Notes under the pieces: generated by a model | Told to the model about the DNA's origin: nothing | Databases searched by the model: none | What the model saw: only the letters and a program-made list of their open reading frames with translations | Position numbers and translations under genes: made by a program | Shown: one piece after another, positions 9,288 to 18,912 of the stretch | Numbering within the stretch: the stretch's first letter is position 1 | Layout: each line of letters starts with the position of its first letter | Source of the DNA: Methanobacterium sp. | GTDB taxonomy: Archaea; Methanobacteriota; Methanobacteria; Methanobacteriales; Methanobacteriaceae | Length of the DNA stretch: 64,000 nt | Reading direction: 5' to 3' | Assembly: GCA_039666455.1 (NCBI GenBank) | Contig: JAVSLW010000014.1 | Span: 16,765-80,764, forward strand

Positions 9288-9856
9288 TTAAAACCTCTGT
9301 TAAATGTTACAAAAAGAAGGCTAAAAAGACTGTTGGCGGTAAACAAAAGATTTATGAGTATAATCAGTATCTTATACCTCTTAAAAGAGATGATAACCTG
9401 AATTGTGGGGAAGGAGTACTCATAATACCAGAACAATATTTTGAAGAATTATTTGGAGTAGAAGACACGTGGTCTGTTAAAGAATACATAAGTAAACTCA
9501 AAGGATATGAAAGAAACATAGGCGAATACATAAAGGAATTTAAAGACCTTGAGTGGAAACACAACGAACTTTCAAAATCCTACAAGGAACTTTTAAGCAA
9601 GCACACCAAATACAGAAAAAAATACAGAAATGAAAATGAAAAGATGGCTGAACTGGAAGCAAAAAATAAAGAATTACAGGTTAAACTTCAATCTCAGGAA
9701 TTGGAATTAAAAAAAATAAAACATGCCTATGAAAGAGAATCTAAGAAGGCAACAATCCTTGAAAACGAACTTAAATCAGATGATGATAAAGATTTCTGGT
9801 CTATGATAAAAAATCGTATTGGTAAAAAGGAACTGGCATCAAAAAAAGATGAATAA
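9275..9856 (+). CDS. coiled-coil protein of unknown function
   Basis: A 193-aa protein with a basic N-terminal segment (residues 1-60, KCYKKKAKKTVGGKQK then a beta-rich stretch). A long charged coiled coil follows (about 75-170, heptads rich in K, E and L). The tail is lysine-rich. No enzyme motif is visible. The helicase gene starts 20 bp after its stop, so the two are probably co-transcribed. The product may bind nucleic acid or act as a partner of the helicase (inference). I do not recognise the family. Confidence 0.7.
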   Translation: MVQIIKTSVKCYKKKAKKTVGGKQKIYEYNQYLIPLKRDDNLNCGEGVLIIPEQYFEELFGVEDTWSVKEYISKLKGYERNIGEYIKEFKDLEWKHNELSKSYKELLSKHTKYRKKYRNENEKMAELEAKNKELQVKLQSQELELKKIKHAYERESKKATILENELKSDDDKDFWSMIKNRIGKKELASKKDE

Positions 9857-9876
9857 ATATTATTTTAATTATTAAC

Positions 9877-12159
9877 ATGATTGAATATCCTGATTTTGAA
9901 AATATCGTTGTTAATGTGCTTGAAAGAGATATAAGACCTTTCATTAATAAAGAGCAGCATAAAGCTATTAAAGCACCATTAAACATTTCATTATTGATTG
10001 CTGCCGGTCCTGGAAGCGGTAAAACCACAGTCATGGTTCTTAAAATTCTAAAATTTATTTTTATTGATAATATTCATCCTTCAAGCATCCTTGCTACAAC
10101 ATTCACCAGAAAAGCAGCTTTAGAACTTAAATCAAGAGTTATAAAGTGGGGAAATAAACTTAAAAATGAGTTTAGAAACGATCCTAAATATTTTTATTTC
10201 AGGGACTATCTAAACTCAGTTGATTTTAAAAAGGTAACCATAGGAACAATTGACAGCATTTCAGAAGAGGTTTTAAGGAAAAATAACCGTTTAGAAAATT
10301 CCAGTTATGCAATAATTGAAGATTTCATTGCTAACTCGCTGATGATAAAAACTGGACTTGTAGATCAGAAACTGCAAAATGACAGACAGCTTAAAAGCTT
10401 CCTGAACCATATAAGAGGTACAAAATCACAATTAAATCTTTCAACCATGAGTCAGATATTACTGGAAATAAAAGACAGAGCTCACCATGATAGAATAGAT
10501 TTAAAAAAGTTTATAGAAAAATATGAGCATCCAGGTGCACAAAAAGCATTTAAAGCCATCACCTGTTATGAGGATGATTTAAAAAAGAGGTCTCTACTTG
10601 ATTTTTCAATGCTTGAAGAGGAATTTTTAAGAAAACTTCAAAACAATGAACTGCATAATTTCCTTGAACACATAAAAATAGTTATGGTGGATGAATATCA
10701 GGACACAAACCTTCTTCAAGAATCCATCTACTTTGAAATTGCAGAATCTGCGGTAAAAAATGGTGGAAGCATGATCGTTGTGGGTGATGATGATCAGTCA
10801 CTTTACAGATTTAGGGGTGCCACAGTTGATCTTTTTAAAGATTTTAAGGATAGAATTGGTTTTAAATTAGATTTGAAGCCACAGTTTATAAATCTTTCAC
10901 AGAATTACAGGTCTACAGAAAACATTGTGGATTTCTGCAACAGTTACATACATCTGGATGAAAAATTTCAAAAAGCACGGGTTAAAGGGAAAGGATCCAT
11001 TATTTCTGCACGTAAAAAACCCTATGAGAATTTTCCAGTGCTTGGAATGTTTAGAGATGATATAAAAACCCTTGCAACAGATCTTGCAGATTTCATTCAT
11101 AAAGTTGTTCAAAAAGAAGGTTCTCCCCGAGATATAGCATTATTATGCAGTTCACCGCTGGAACAGGATTTTAAAGGCAATTCCAGACTTCCATATCTAT
11201 TAAAAGATGAATTATGTAAATTTAATCCTCAAATAAGTGTTTTTAATCCACGGGGCCAGCACTTAGGTCGTATACCGCTCGTTGAATTGATATGTGGGTT
11301 AATTTTAGAATGCATCGATCCAGAATCAGAGGTACAGAAAACACTGAAAATTCCTCGAAATGCAATTTTAAATATTAAAGCATGGCGTGCAAAGGCATTA
11401 AATTATATGGATCATCCAGAAAACACCGGAAACATTTTAATATTCAAAGATACATGGAAATATGAATTGAAACAGGATAAGGGAGAAACAGAAATTTCAA
11501 TAGTAGATATTATCTCCAAAATCATAAAATTGATGCCTGAAATTCAGGATGATAACGAACTGGTCTATGTTGAAGTCATAACTAAAACCATTGTTCAAAC
11601 AGGTTTATGCAGCGACTTTAGTGCAAATATTATTTTAGGAAATGGATATGAAATAAATAGAGATTCAGTAATTGAAGCTATCTGGAATATATTTGTTCCC
11701 ATTGCACTTGGAGCTGTAACTGTTGATCTGGATATACTGGAAGATATTCCCAAAAACAGAGTGAATATCATGTCCATACACCAATCTAAAGGCCTTGAAT
11801 TCCCTATTGTTATTGTTGATGTTGGATCTGATTTTAAAATGAATTATGCGTATCATTCATTTCGGAGATTTCCAGGCACACCTGGAAAATCATGCACAAT
11901 TGAGGATAAGATGAGGGAATTTTCACCCATTGGAAAACCAGGTAGACGTGGTCTGGACAGGGCATTTGATGACCTTATAAGACAATATTTTGTGGCCTTT
12001 AGTAGAGCTGAAAATATTTTGCTTCTTGTAGGTCTTAATTCAGTTAAAAATGGTTATTATTTCAATAGTGATACCAGATACATCCCTAACGTGGCTACAG
12101 GGTGGGATAGAGATATGGAATGGGGTTGGAAGGGTCTTGAAAACATTGTTCATATTTAA
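9877..12159 (+). CDS. UvrD/Rep-type superfamily 1 helicase
   Basis: A 760-aa SF1A DNA helicase. Motif I is AAGPGSGKTTVM near residue 47, motif Ia is ATTFTRKAALELKSR, motif II is VDEYQDTN, motif III is VGDDDQSLYRFRGA, motif IV is LSQNYRST, motif V is SIHQSKGLEFPIVI, and motif VI is YFVAFSRAENILLLVG. No nuclease domain is visible. It probably unwinds DNA during repair, or acts in defence together with the coiled-coil protein just upstream (inference). No ribosome binding site is evident at its start. Confidence 0.9.
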   Translation: MIEYPDFENIVVNVLERDIRPFINKEQHKAIKAPLNISLLIAAGPGSGKTTVMVLKILKFIFIDNIHPSSILATTFTRKAALELKSRVIKWGNKLKNEFRNDPKYFYFRDYLNSVDFKKVTIGTIDSISEEVLRKNNRLENSSYAIIEDFIANSLMIKTGLVDQKLQNDRQLKSFLNHIRGTKSQLNLSTMSQILLEIKDRAHHDRIDLKKFIEKYEHPGAQKAFKAITCYEDDLKKRSLLDFSMLEEEFLRKLQNNELHNFLEHIKIVMVDEYQDTNLLQESIYFEIAESAVKNGGSMIVVGDDDQSLYRFRGATVDLFKDFKDRIGFKLDLKPQFINLSQNYRSTENIVDFCNSYIHLDEKFQKARVKGKGSIISARKKPYENFPVLGMFRDDIKTLATDLADFIHKVVQKEGSPRDIALLCSSPLEQDFKGNSRLPYLLKDELCKFNPQISVFNPRGQHLGRIPLVELICGLILECIDPESEVQKTLKIPRNAILNIKAWRAKALNYMDHPENTGNILIFKDTWKYELKQDKGETEISIVDIISKIIKLMPEIQDDNELVYVEVITKTIVQTGLCSDFSANIILGNGYEINRDSVIEAIWNIFVPIALGAVTVDLDILEDIPKNRVNIMSIHQSKGLEFPIVIVDVGSDFKMNYAYHSFRRFPGTPGKSCTIEDKMREFSPIGKPGRRGLDRAFDDLIRQYFVAFSRAENILLLVGLNSVKNGYYFNSDTRYIPNVATGWDRDMEWGWKGLENIVHI

Positions 12160-12228
12160 GATTTTTTCAAAAGACTATAATATACAGGCCTGAATTAAAA
12201 TTATGCACCCTAATTTGCGACCGATACA

Positions 12229-12236
12229 TTTAAATA
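12229..12236 (+). promoter_or_regulatory. TATA element for tRNA-Gln
   Basis: TTTAAATA preceded by CGATACA is a consensus-like archaeal box A about 61 bp before the mature tRNA. A second AT-rich box (TAAATATT) follows at about 12247-12254. Either would give a short tRNA leader. Confidence 0.5.
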
Positions 12237-12296
12237 CGAATACATGTAAATATTTGACTTGCCACTTGCAGATAAATCTGCTTACTTTTTGTTAAT

Positions 12297-12368
<72 letters not shown>

Positions 12369-12487
12369 TCCTTTAAAACGCCATATAATGTGTATAATGA
12401 CTTTGTGCATGGTTCAAGCACTGAAGGTGTCAAATTCCAGACTTTATACTACAGTTTGTAAGCGTTTAAAAAGCAAGAGGTTAATAT

Positions 12488-13645
12488 ATGAAAAACATTC
12501 TTGTTGCAGGTATTAATACACGACCTGTGGCCTGTTCTGCAAAGAAAATGGGACATACTGTTTATTCTGTAGATTATTTTTGTACAAAAGACCTGGTTAA
12601 ATGTTCTGACTATCTTCGATGTATTTTAAACCAGTTACCATACGAATCTTGCGGAAATTATGCAGATACATTTGATCCAAACATGCTTCAAAAATATGCA
12701 GATGAAGTAGTGGATGATGTGGATTATATTTTATGCAGCGCTGGAGCAGTCCCTGATAATTTCCCGGAATCTAAAATTATCGGAAATAAAAAAATAATGC
12801 ACGTGGAAAATAAATATAACCTCTATAAATTGCTTAAAAATAAATTCCAGGTTCCAAAAACCTTTTTAGTATCGTCTTACAGGGAAGCATTTGAAATAGC
12901 AGAAAGCTTTGAAGATAAGAAATTCATTGTTAAACCAGTAATAGGTGCGGGAGGTAAAGACATCCGCCGCTTTGAAGAAACCACTGGAAACTCTGATTTT
13001 AGCAAATTCATACTGCAGGAATTTATAGAAGGAGAAAGTATCAGTGCATCAGTTTTATCAACAAAAAATGATGCTAAAACAATTCTAACAAGCAGACAGA
13101 TAATAGGAAATAGTCTGCTGGGGCAGAGGGATGAATTTGCCTACTGTGGAAATGTAGTGCCCCATTCAGATGATCATCAGATAAAAAGGACAGCAGAAGA
13201 GATTATAAAGGAATTATCTCTTGTAGGATCAAATGGTGTGGACATGATTCAAGGAGAAGATGAATTATTTATTATTGAGGTCAATCCAAGATTTCAAGGT
13301 ACACTGGAATGTGCTGAGGAAGTTTTAGGTATAAATATGTTTGATGCACATTTCAAAGCATCTACTGGAACAATAATTGACATCCCTGAGCCAAAAAGAT
13401 ATGCTGCTAAAATGGTCGTGTTTGCTAAATGGTGCTCAATTGCAGGGGATTTAAATATTGAAGGAGTATATGATATTCCTGAAAAAAATGTGATAATTGA
13501 AAAGGACGAACCTGCTGCAACTGTTGTGGTAAGTGGTGCAACACTTGAAGATACAATTAATAAGGCTCAAAAAACTGTAAATAAAGTTTATGACCTGCTT
13601 TATCCATATCCACAAAAAATACTTGCCAGAAATATCAGTACTTAA
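12488..13645 (+). CDS. ATP-grasp superfamily ligase
   Basis: A 385-aa ATP-grasp protein. Residues 1-110 form the preATP-grasp Rossmann-like region. The ATP-grasp core includes KFIVKPVIGAGGKDIRRF (near 150), ILQEFIEGESISASV, and the magnesium-binding IIEVNPRFQGTLE near residue 260. Such enzymes join a carboxylate to an amine or thiol through an acyl phosphate. It resembles uncharacterised archaeal carboligases, but the substrate is not evident. The last 11 bp overlap the convergent small membrane-protein gene. AAGAGG upstream may serve as the ribosome binding site. Confidence 0.8.
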   Translation: MKNILVAGINTRPVACSAKKMGHTVYSVDYFCTKDLVKCSDYLRCILNQLPYESCGNYADTFDPNMLQKYADEVVDDVDYILCSAGAVPDNFPESKIIGNKKIMHVENKYNLYKLLKNKFQVPKTFLVSSYREAFEIAESFEDKKFIVKPVIGAGGKDIRRFEETTGNSDFSKFILQEFIEGESISASVLSTKNDAKTILTSRQIIGNSLLGQRDEFAYCGNVVPHSDDHQIKRTAEEIIKELSLVGSNGVDMIQGEDELFIIEVNPRFQGTLECAEEVLGINMFDAHFKASTGTIIDIPEPKRYAAKMVVFAKWCSIAGDLNIEGVYDIPEKNVIIEKDEPAATVVVSGATLEDTINKAQKTVNKVYDLLYPYPQKILARNIST

Positions 13646-13790
13646 ATATTCCAAGTGCCCATAGAATGAAAATTAAAGTTCCCACAACAATTAAAATTGT
13701 TGATAGAATCTGTACTCCTACAAATAATAGATAAAGCTTTGCCCTTCTATCAGGGTCTTTAAACATTTCTTCAAGGGGATCTATGCTCAA
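13635..13790 (-). CDS. small single-helix membrane protein (51 aa), TTG start
   Basis: Reading from TTG 13790 gives MSIDPLEEMFKDPDRRAKLY and then one strongly hydrophobic helix ending LWALGIFKY. GAGG lies 6 bases before the TTG, and no in-frame ATG would keep the acidic N-terminus. The pattern of a soluble acidic head, a basic RRAK stop and one transmembrane helix looks like a real protein. It overlaps the 3' end of the ATP-grasp gene and lies about 50 bp upstream of DUF61 on the same strand. Confidence 0.65.
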   Translation of the reverse strand: MSIDPLEEMFKDPDRRAKLYLLFVGVQILSTILIVVGTLIFILWALGIFKY

Positions 13791-13842
13791 GACGATGCCT
13801 CATTGTAATTTCTGATTAATTTATTTGTAAAATTTTTATTTC

Positions 13843-14250
13843 CTATCTTACTAAAAAGATATACTGAGTAGCTGTTGGAAACTCCTTCCGGAGTCCCTTT
13901 ATATCTGGCCTGTATATAAAAAGTTCACTTTTACATGGTTCTATTTCTAATATTCTGCATATAATCTCTGTTTCTAATCTTCCTGTGATTCTTGATCCTC
14001 CTCCTGAAGTGGAATCAATTTCTATATAGATTGGAAGCTTTAAATTCCTGTAATCTTTCTCTTCTATAAAAGCAGCTAATTTTTTAATTTCAGAGATTTT
14101 AAATCTGTGTCTTGTGCCATCAACGCCTATTACATATGGGGTTTCTTCTTCAAGGAGTTCTGCAAGGTTTTTTCGCCTTCTTGGAAGATGTCGATTTAAA
14201 CTTAAAATCTGCTTTTTTACTAAATTATCTCCACGATCCATACTGCTCAT
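13843..14250 (-). CDS. DUF61 (UPF0216) family protein
   Basis: A 135-aa protein matching the archaeal DUF61 family. It has the N-terminal basic segment LNRHLPRRRKNLAELL, then PYVIGVDGTRHRFK, and the central SGGGSRITGR motif. The function is unknown. It follows the ATP synthase/DUF22 operon on the same strand after a gap of about 140 bp. Confidence 0.85.
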   Translation of the reverse strand: MSSMDRGDNLVKKQILSLNRHLPRRRKNLAELLEEETPYVIGVDGTRHRFKISEIKKLAAFIEEKDYRNLKLPIYIEIDSTSGGGSRITGRLETEIICRILEIEPCKSELFIYRPDIKGLRKEFPTATQYIFLVR

Positions 14251-14393
14251 TTAATAAATTTATTAATTTCATAAAATATATACTCTTCACAAGTGTTACC
14301 ACAAATTATATTATCTGTCTTTGTTTAGAGTAACGGGAAGTTCGCTAAAATATGATTCCGATTACAGTAGTTATTTAAAAATAGAAAAAAAGT

Positions 14394-14780
14394 TTATCTC
14401 ATTACCTCTACTGGAAGAAGAATCAAAACTCCCAGTAAATCATCTTTCTTTATGCTACCATCAAAGCCTGCAAGGAAAAAAGCACGGTCAACTGTTTTTT
14501 CCAGGGCCATGGGGAGAGGTATTTCTTCTCCCACTGCAACTGTATGTCCATACCTGTTTGATGCATAGGCAGCTAAAAAAGTGATGTGGTTAGCTGGGAT
14601 TTTAATCTGCTTGATTTTAATTGATCTGGCTTCATTAGCTTTAATTTCAATATCTCGAGCTGCAATTATGGCCCTGAGCTTGCCGATAATGGTACCTACC
14701 TTAAAATCACCTAATGCAAGTTCTTCAAGTTCTGTATACTCTTTTTTAACTTCATCAAGTCTTGTAATTATTCTAACCAT
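14394..14780 (-). CDS. DUF22 family protein, last gene of the ATP synthase operon
   Basis: A 128-aa protein matching the archaeal DUF22 family. It is a compact, largely beta protein with motifs GTIIGKLRAIIAARDIEIK and PLPMALEKTVDRAFFLAG. Its start overlaps the end of the subunit D gene by 8 bp, so it is translated from the same messenger. The role is unknown, and whether it contributes to ATP synthase assembly is inference from position only. Confidence 0.8.
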   Translation of the reverse strand: MVRIITRLDEVKKEYTELEELALGDFKVGTIIGKLRAIIAARDIEIKANEARSIKIKQIKIPANHITFLAAYASNRYGHTVAVGEEIPLPMALEKTVDRAFFLAGFDGSIKKDDLLGVLILLPVEVMR

Positions 14781-15420
14781 GTGAAGTCTCCATAGCTTTT
14801 TTAATCATCTTCAATCTCACGAAGTTCTCTCTTTCCATCTCTTCAAGCCGCATATCGATGTACTTGACTGTGTTTTCCATTCTTGGAATTATAATGTGTT
14901 CTAAGGCATTAACCCTTCGTTTTGTTGATTCAATTTCTGCTGCAAGAAGTATTATAGTCTTTTCAATTTCTGCAAGTTCAATGATCAGTTTAATTGATTC
15001 TTCGAAATTCTTTGCTGCCTCATCAAGCTTGGCAGAAGTGTCCACAAATCCATAACCCCTCTCCACAAGGGTTTTGGTTGAGGTTTCAGATTCGATTAAA
15101 GGCACTGAAACGCCCATTATGCTTCTTGAATCAACATCCACCTTTACAGACTCTTTTACAGACATGGCTGCTTTTTTAACTGCCATGTCACCCATAGTGA
15201 TCTGGGCCGCAGTTAAATCTTCAAATGCTTCAGCTAATTTATTTTCAACATTTTCTCTGGAGCCCTTCACACGGTCCAGAATATTAAAAAATTCCATTAT
15301 AAGAGCATTTCTTTTCTCTTTAAGGAGTCCGTGTCCTTTAACTGCCAGTTTTTCACGGTCTTTAAGTTTTAGAAGTTCCATCCTTGTTGGATTTATTCCT
15401 TCAATCATTTCCTGTGCCAT
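14773..15420 (-). CDS. atpD: A-type ATP synthase subunit D
   Basis: A 215-aa central-stalk subunit. The long coiled-coil helices at both ends and the start GINPTRMELLKLKDREKLAVKGHGLLKEKRNALI (in blocks) are diagnostic. The subunit D shaft rotates inside the A3B3 head and transmits torque. It comes after subunit B, with DUF22 overlapping its 3' end. The length is normal for the family. Confidence 0.95.
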   Translation of the reverse strand: MAQEMIEGINPTRMELLKLKDREKLAVKGHGLLKEKRNALIMEFFNILDRVKGSRENVENKLAEAFEDLTAAQITMGDMAVKKAAMSVKESVKVDVDSRSIMGVSVPLIESETSTKTLVERGYGFVDTSAKLDEAAKNFEESIKLIIELAEIEKTIILLAAEIESTKRRVNALEHIIIPRMENTVKYIDMRLEEMERENFVRLKMIKKAMETSHG

Positions 15421-15452
15421 TTTTTTTTCCGCCTGAAAATAAATAAAGGAGG

Positions 15453-16847
15453 TTATTCTTTGTATGCAGGGTGATATTTTGGAATATGCTCTGCCCTAAC
15501 CCTCTTAAGTTCAGCTTCAGGAAGCAGACTTAAAAGCTCCCATCCAAGGTCAAGAGTTTCCTGTATGGTCCTGTCCTCATCTTTTGTTTCTGTAACGAAC
15601 CTGTTTTCAAACTCGTCTGCAAAGGTGAGGTATTTTCTGTCACGTTCTGTAAGTGCTTCTTCACCAACAACCGCCATAAGGTCTCTTAAGTCACGACCCT
15701 CTGAATAAGCAGAATAAAGCTGATCAGATACACTGCTATGGTCTTCCCTTGTTCTTTCTTCACCAATTCCACCACTCATCAACCTTGAAAGTGATGGAAG
15801 CACATCTACTGGAGGATATATACCTTTCCTGTGAATATCTCTGCTTAATACAATCTGTCCTTCTGTAATGTATCCAGTTAAATCTGGAATTGGGTGGGTG
15901 ATATCGTCTTGAGGCATAACAAGAATCGGCATCTGAGTAATTGAACCCTCTTTATCTTCCACACGACCTGCTCTTTCATAGAGAGATGCAAGATCGGTGT
16001 ACATGTAACCCGGGTATCCCCGTCTACCTGGAACCTCTTCACGTGCAGCAGAAATTTCCCTTAATGCTTCACAGTAGTTGGTCATGTCAGTAAGGATAAC
16101 CAGAACATGCATTCCTTTTTCAAATGCAAAGTACTCTGCAGTTGTAAGTGCCATCCTTGGAGTAATGATCCTTTCAATTGCAGGGTCGTCTGCAAGGTTC
16201 ATGAATACTGTAACTCTTTCCAGTGCCCCGGTTCTTTCGAAATCTCTCATAAAGAAGTTTGCTTCTTCGTGAGTAATTCCCATAGCTACAAATATAACTG
16301 CAAACTCAGTTTCTTCTCCCACCACCTTGGCATGCCTTGCAATTTGAGCTGCAAGGTCGTTATGAGGTAATCCTGATCCTGAAAAGATAGGAAGTTTTTG
16401 CCCACGTACAAGGGTGTTCATCCCGTCTATGGTTGAAATACCGGTTTGAATGAATTCTGCAGGGAACTCCCTTGCAGAAGGGTTCATTGGAGCTCCGTTA
16501 ATGTCTAATTCTTTTTCTGGAATGATTTCCGGTCCGCCGTCTATAGGTTTTCCTGTACCTCCAAATACTCTACCAAGCATGTCCAGTGAAACACCAAGAT
16601 GGGCTGTTTCGCCTGTAAATCTGACTTTAGTTGTTGCGGTGTTAAGATTGCTTGTACCTTCAAATACCTGTACAACTGCAATTCCTTCACGCACCTCCAG
16701 AACCTGCCCTCTTCTTGTTTCTCCTGCTGGTGTTACTATATCTACAATTTCCCCGTAAGCAACACCTTCAACACCTTCAACAATCATGAGAGGACCGGAT
16801 ACTTCAGCAACAGTTGTGTATTCTCGTGTTTTGATATTTAAATCCAT
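15453..16847 (-). CDS. atpB: A-type ATP synthase subunit B
   Basis: A 464-aa non-catalytic nucleotide-binding subunit of the A1 head. It starts TREYTTVAEVSGPLMIVEGV and carries LGRVFGGTGKPIDGGP, IFSGSGLPHNDLAAQIA in place of a P-loop, and GYPGYMYTDLASLYERAGR. The degenerate P-loop separates it from catalytic subunit A, whose stop codon lies just upstream. No intein is present. Confidence 0.96.
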   Translation of the reverse strand: MDLNIKTREYTTVAEVSGPLMIVEGVEGVAYGEIVDIVTPAGETRRGQVLEVREGIAVVQVFEGTSNLNTATTKVRFTGETAHLGVSLDMLGRVFGGTGKPIDGGPEIIPEKELDINGAPMNPSAREFPAEFIQTGISTIDGMNTLVRGQKLPIFSGSGLPHNDLAAQIARHAKVVGEETEFAVIFVAMGITHEEANFFMRDFERTGALERVTVFMNLADDPAIERIITPRMALTTAEYFAFEKGMHVLVILTDMTNYCEALREISAAREEVPGRRGYPGYMYTDLASLYERAGRVEDKEGSITQMPILVMPQDDITHPIPDLTGYITEGQIVLSRDIHRKGIYPPVDVLPSLSRLMSGGIGEERTREDHSSVSDQLYSAYSEGRDLRDLMAVVGEEALTERDRKYLTFADEFENRFVTETKDEDRTIQETLDLGWELLSLLPEAELKRVRAEHIPKYHPAYKE

Positions 16848-16849
16848 TT

Positions 16850-18601
16850 TCAGACCTCATCCGTTTGTTTAATTACTTTATCCTGAATTGCTTTAACCTC
16901 ATCTTCAAACCCGGCTTCAGGTATGTACTTCATTCTACCAATATCTTCCTTAACACTCAGTGCTATGACATCTTCAGACGCAGCACCTCTATCTAAAGCT
17001 GCAGTAGCGTTTTCCTGGAACATAACTATGGTTTTAAGCATACCATACTGCTTTTTAGGTGAACAGTAGGTATCTACTTCATGGTAAGCGTTCTGCTGCA
17101 GGAAGTCCTCTCTGATCATCCTTGTACTTTCAAGGGTGATCCTTTCCCTGTCCGGTAATGCATCAGGCCCTACAAGCTGAACAATTTCTTGAAGCTCTGA
17201 TTCTTTCTGAAGTAAAACCATTGCCTTATCCCTTAATTCTCTCCAGTCTTCACCCACATTGGTGTTCCACCAGGAGGATATGCTTTCCACATATAATGAG
17301 TAACTCTGCAGCCAGTCAATTGAAGGGAAGTGACGTTTATCTGCAAGTGATGAGTCAAGCGCCCAGAACACCTTGGATATACGTAAAGTGTTTTGAGTAA
17401 CTGGCTCTGAAAGGTCACCGCCAGGCGGTGAAACTGCACCAACAACAGTTAATGATGACATTTTATCCTCTGTTCCTGCTGCACTTACCCTTCCTGCTCT
17501 TTCATAGAACTGTGCAAGACGGGAAGCAAGATATGCAGGGTAACCTTCTTCACCAGGCATCTCTTCGAGCCTTCCTGAAATCTCCCTCATAGCTTCTGCC
17601 CATCTTGAAGTTGAATCAGCCATAAGAGCTACATCATATCCCATATCTCTGAAGTATTCAGCAATTGTAATTCCAGTGTATACAGATGCTTCCCTTGCTG
17701 CAACAGGCATGTTGGATGTGTTTGCAATGAGAACAGTTCTATCCATAAGCGGCTTACCTGATTTAGGATCTTCAAGTTCTGGGAATTCCTGTAGAACCTC
17801 AGTCATCTCGTTTCCACGTTCTCCACACCCGATATAAACGATAATATCTGCGTCAGCCCACTTAGCAAGCTGCTGCTGTGTAACAGTCTTACCTGAACCA
17901 AATGGGCCCGGCATAGCTGCTGTACCTCCTTTAGCAACTGAAAAAAATGTGTCCTGTGCCCTTTGACCTGTTATTAGTGGTATATCTGGATCGAGTTTCT
18001 TTTTGTATGGTCTTCCAACTCTTACAGGCCATTTTTGCATCATCTGAACTTTTTCCACTCCACTTGCAGTTTCAACTTCGGCGATGTCTTCTTCTACTGC
18101 ATATTCTCCGCGAGCAGCGATGCTCTTTAAAGTACCTTCAATTTTGGGAGGGATCATAATTTTGTGGACTATAGATGATGTTTCCTGGACTTCACCAATG
18201 ATATCTCCACCTTTTACTGCTGTTCCAGCATCTAAAACTGGAGTAAATTCCCATTTTTTGTCTTTGCTCAGTGCTGGAACATCCACACCTCTTTCGATAT
18301 AATCGCCAGTTAGAGCCTTAATGTTTTCAAGTGGTCTTTGGATCCCATCATAGATAGATGTAAGAATTCCTGGACCTAATTCTACTGAAAGTGCTCCTCC
18401 TGTACTTTGAATTTTTTCTCCAGGTTTTATACCTGCAGTTTCTTCGTAAACCTGAATGGTTGCAGTGTCACCTTCAAGTTCGATTATCTCTCCGATAAGT
18501 CCTTCTTCACCGACTCTAACCATTTCATACATCTGGGTTCCCTTCATGCCGTCTCCGACAATAACTGGACCTGCTATTTTAATTATCCTTCCTGTAATCA
18601 T
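16850..18601 (-). CDS. atpA: A-type ATP synthase catalytic subunit A
   Basis: A 583-aa catalytic subunit. The P-loop GPFGSGKTVTQ lies near residue 235, followed by YIGCGERGNEM and LMADSTSRWAEAMRE, with the family-specific insertion between residues 110 and 190. It hydrolyses or makes ATP at the A/B interface. The length shows no intein. It overlaps the end of the subunit F gene by 4 bp. Confidence 0.97.
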   Translation of the reverse strand: MITGRIIKIAGPVIVGDGMKGTQMYEMVRVGEEGLIGEIIELEGDTATIQVYEETAGIKPGEKIQSTGGALSVELGPGILTSIYDGIQRPLENIKALTGDYIERGVDVPALSKDKKWEFTPVLDAGTAVKGGDIIGEVQETSSIVHKIMIPPKIEGTLKSIAARGEYAVEEDIAEVETASGVEKVQMMQKWPVRVGRPYKKKLDPDIPLITGQRAQDTFFSVAKGGTAAMPGPFGSGKTVTQQQLAKWADADIIVYIGCGERGNEMTEVLQEFPELEDPKSGKPLMDRTVLIANTSNMPVAAREASVYTGITIAEYFRDMGYDVALMADSTSRWAEAMREISGRLEEMPGEEGYPAYLASRLAQFYERAGRVSAAGTEDKMSSLTVVGAVSPPGGDLSEPVTQNTLRISKVFWALDSSLADKRHFPSIDWLQSYSLYVESISSWWNTNVGEDWRELRDKAMVLLQKESELQEIVQLVGPDALPDRERITLESTRMIREDFLQQNAYHEVDTYCSPKKQYGMLKTIVMFQENATAALDRGAASEDVIALSVKEDIGRMKYIPEAGFEDEVKAIQDKVIKQTDEV

Positions 18602-18912
18602 TTTACCATCTCAACCCCAATTACTCTTTTTATAAGCTCCCTCATAGGATCAGTGGCCCTTTCAGTTGGCCCTGTTTTATCGGGTATTTCAATTATCATC
18701 GGTAATACGCTTGAACCTGTCAGCTTGTCTATTGTTTCTCTTAAACTGTCACCAATTTTTTCTGTGATTATTATAATAGAAACATCTTTTTTGAAAACTT
18801 CTTTAAGGGTATCTTCTGCTTCCTTCATGGTATCTACAGGATATCCCTCTTTCACGCCTCCGAGTTTAAAACCTGTAACTGTATCTGCGTCTGCAATCAC
18901 CACTATACTCAT
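18598..18912 (-). CDS. atpF: A-type ATP synthase subunit F
   Basis: A 104-aa Rossmann-like stalk subunit starting MSIVVIADADTVTGFKLGGV, with the typical IIIITEKIGDSLRE and LPMIIEIPDK motifs. It attaches to subunit D in the rotor and modulates activity. It overlaps both neighbours by 4 bp, as expected for coupled translation. Confidence 0.95.
   Translation of the reverse strand: MSIVVIADADTVTGFKLGGVKEGYPVDTMKEAEDTLKEVFKKDVSIIIITEKIGDSLRETIDKLTGSSVLPMIIEIPDKTGPTERATDPMRELIKRVIGVEMVK

Noticed and set aside
16850..18601. Intein in ATP synthase subunit A
   Set aside because: Some archaeal subunits A carry one at the P-loop, but this gene is 583 codons with an uninterrupted GPFGSGKT region.
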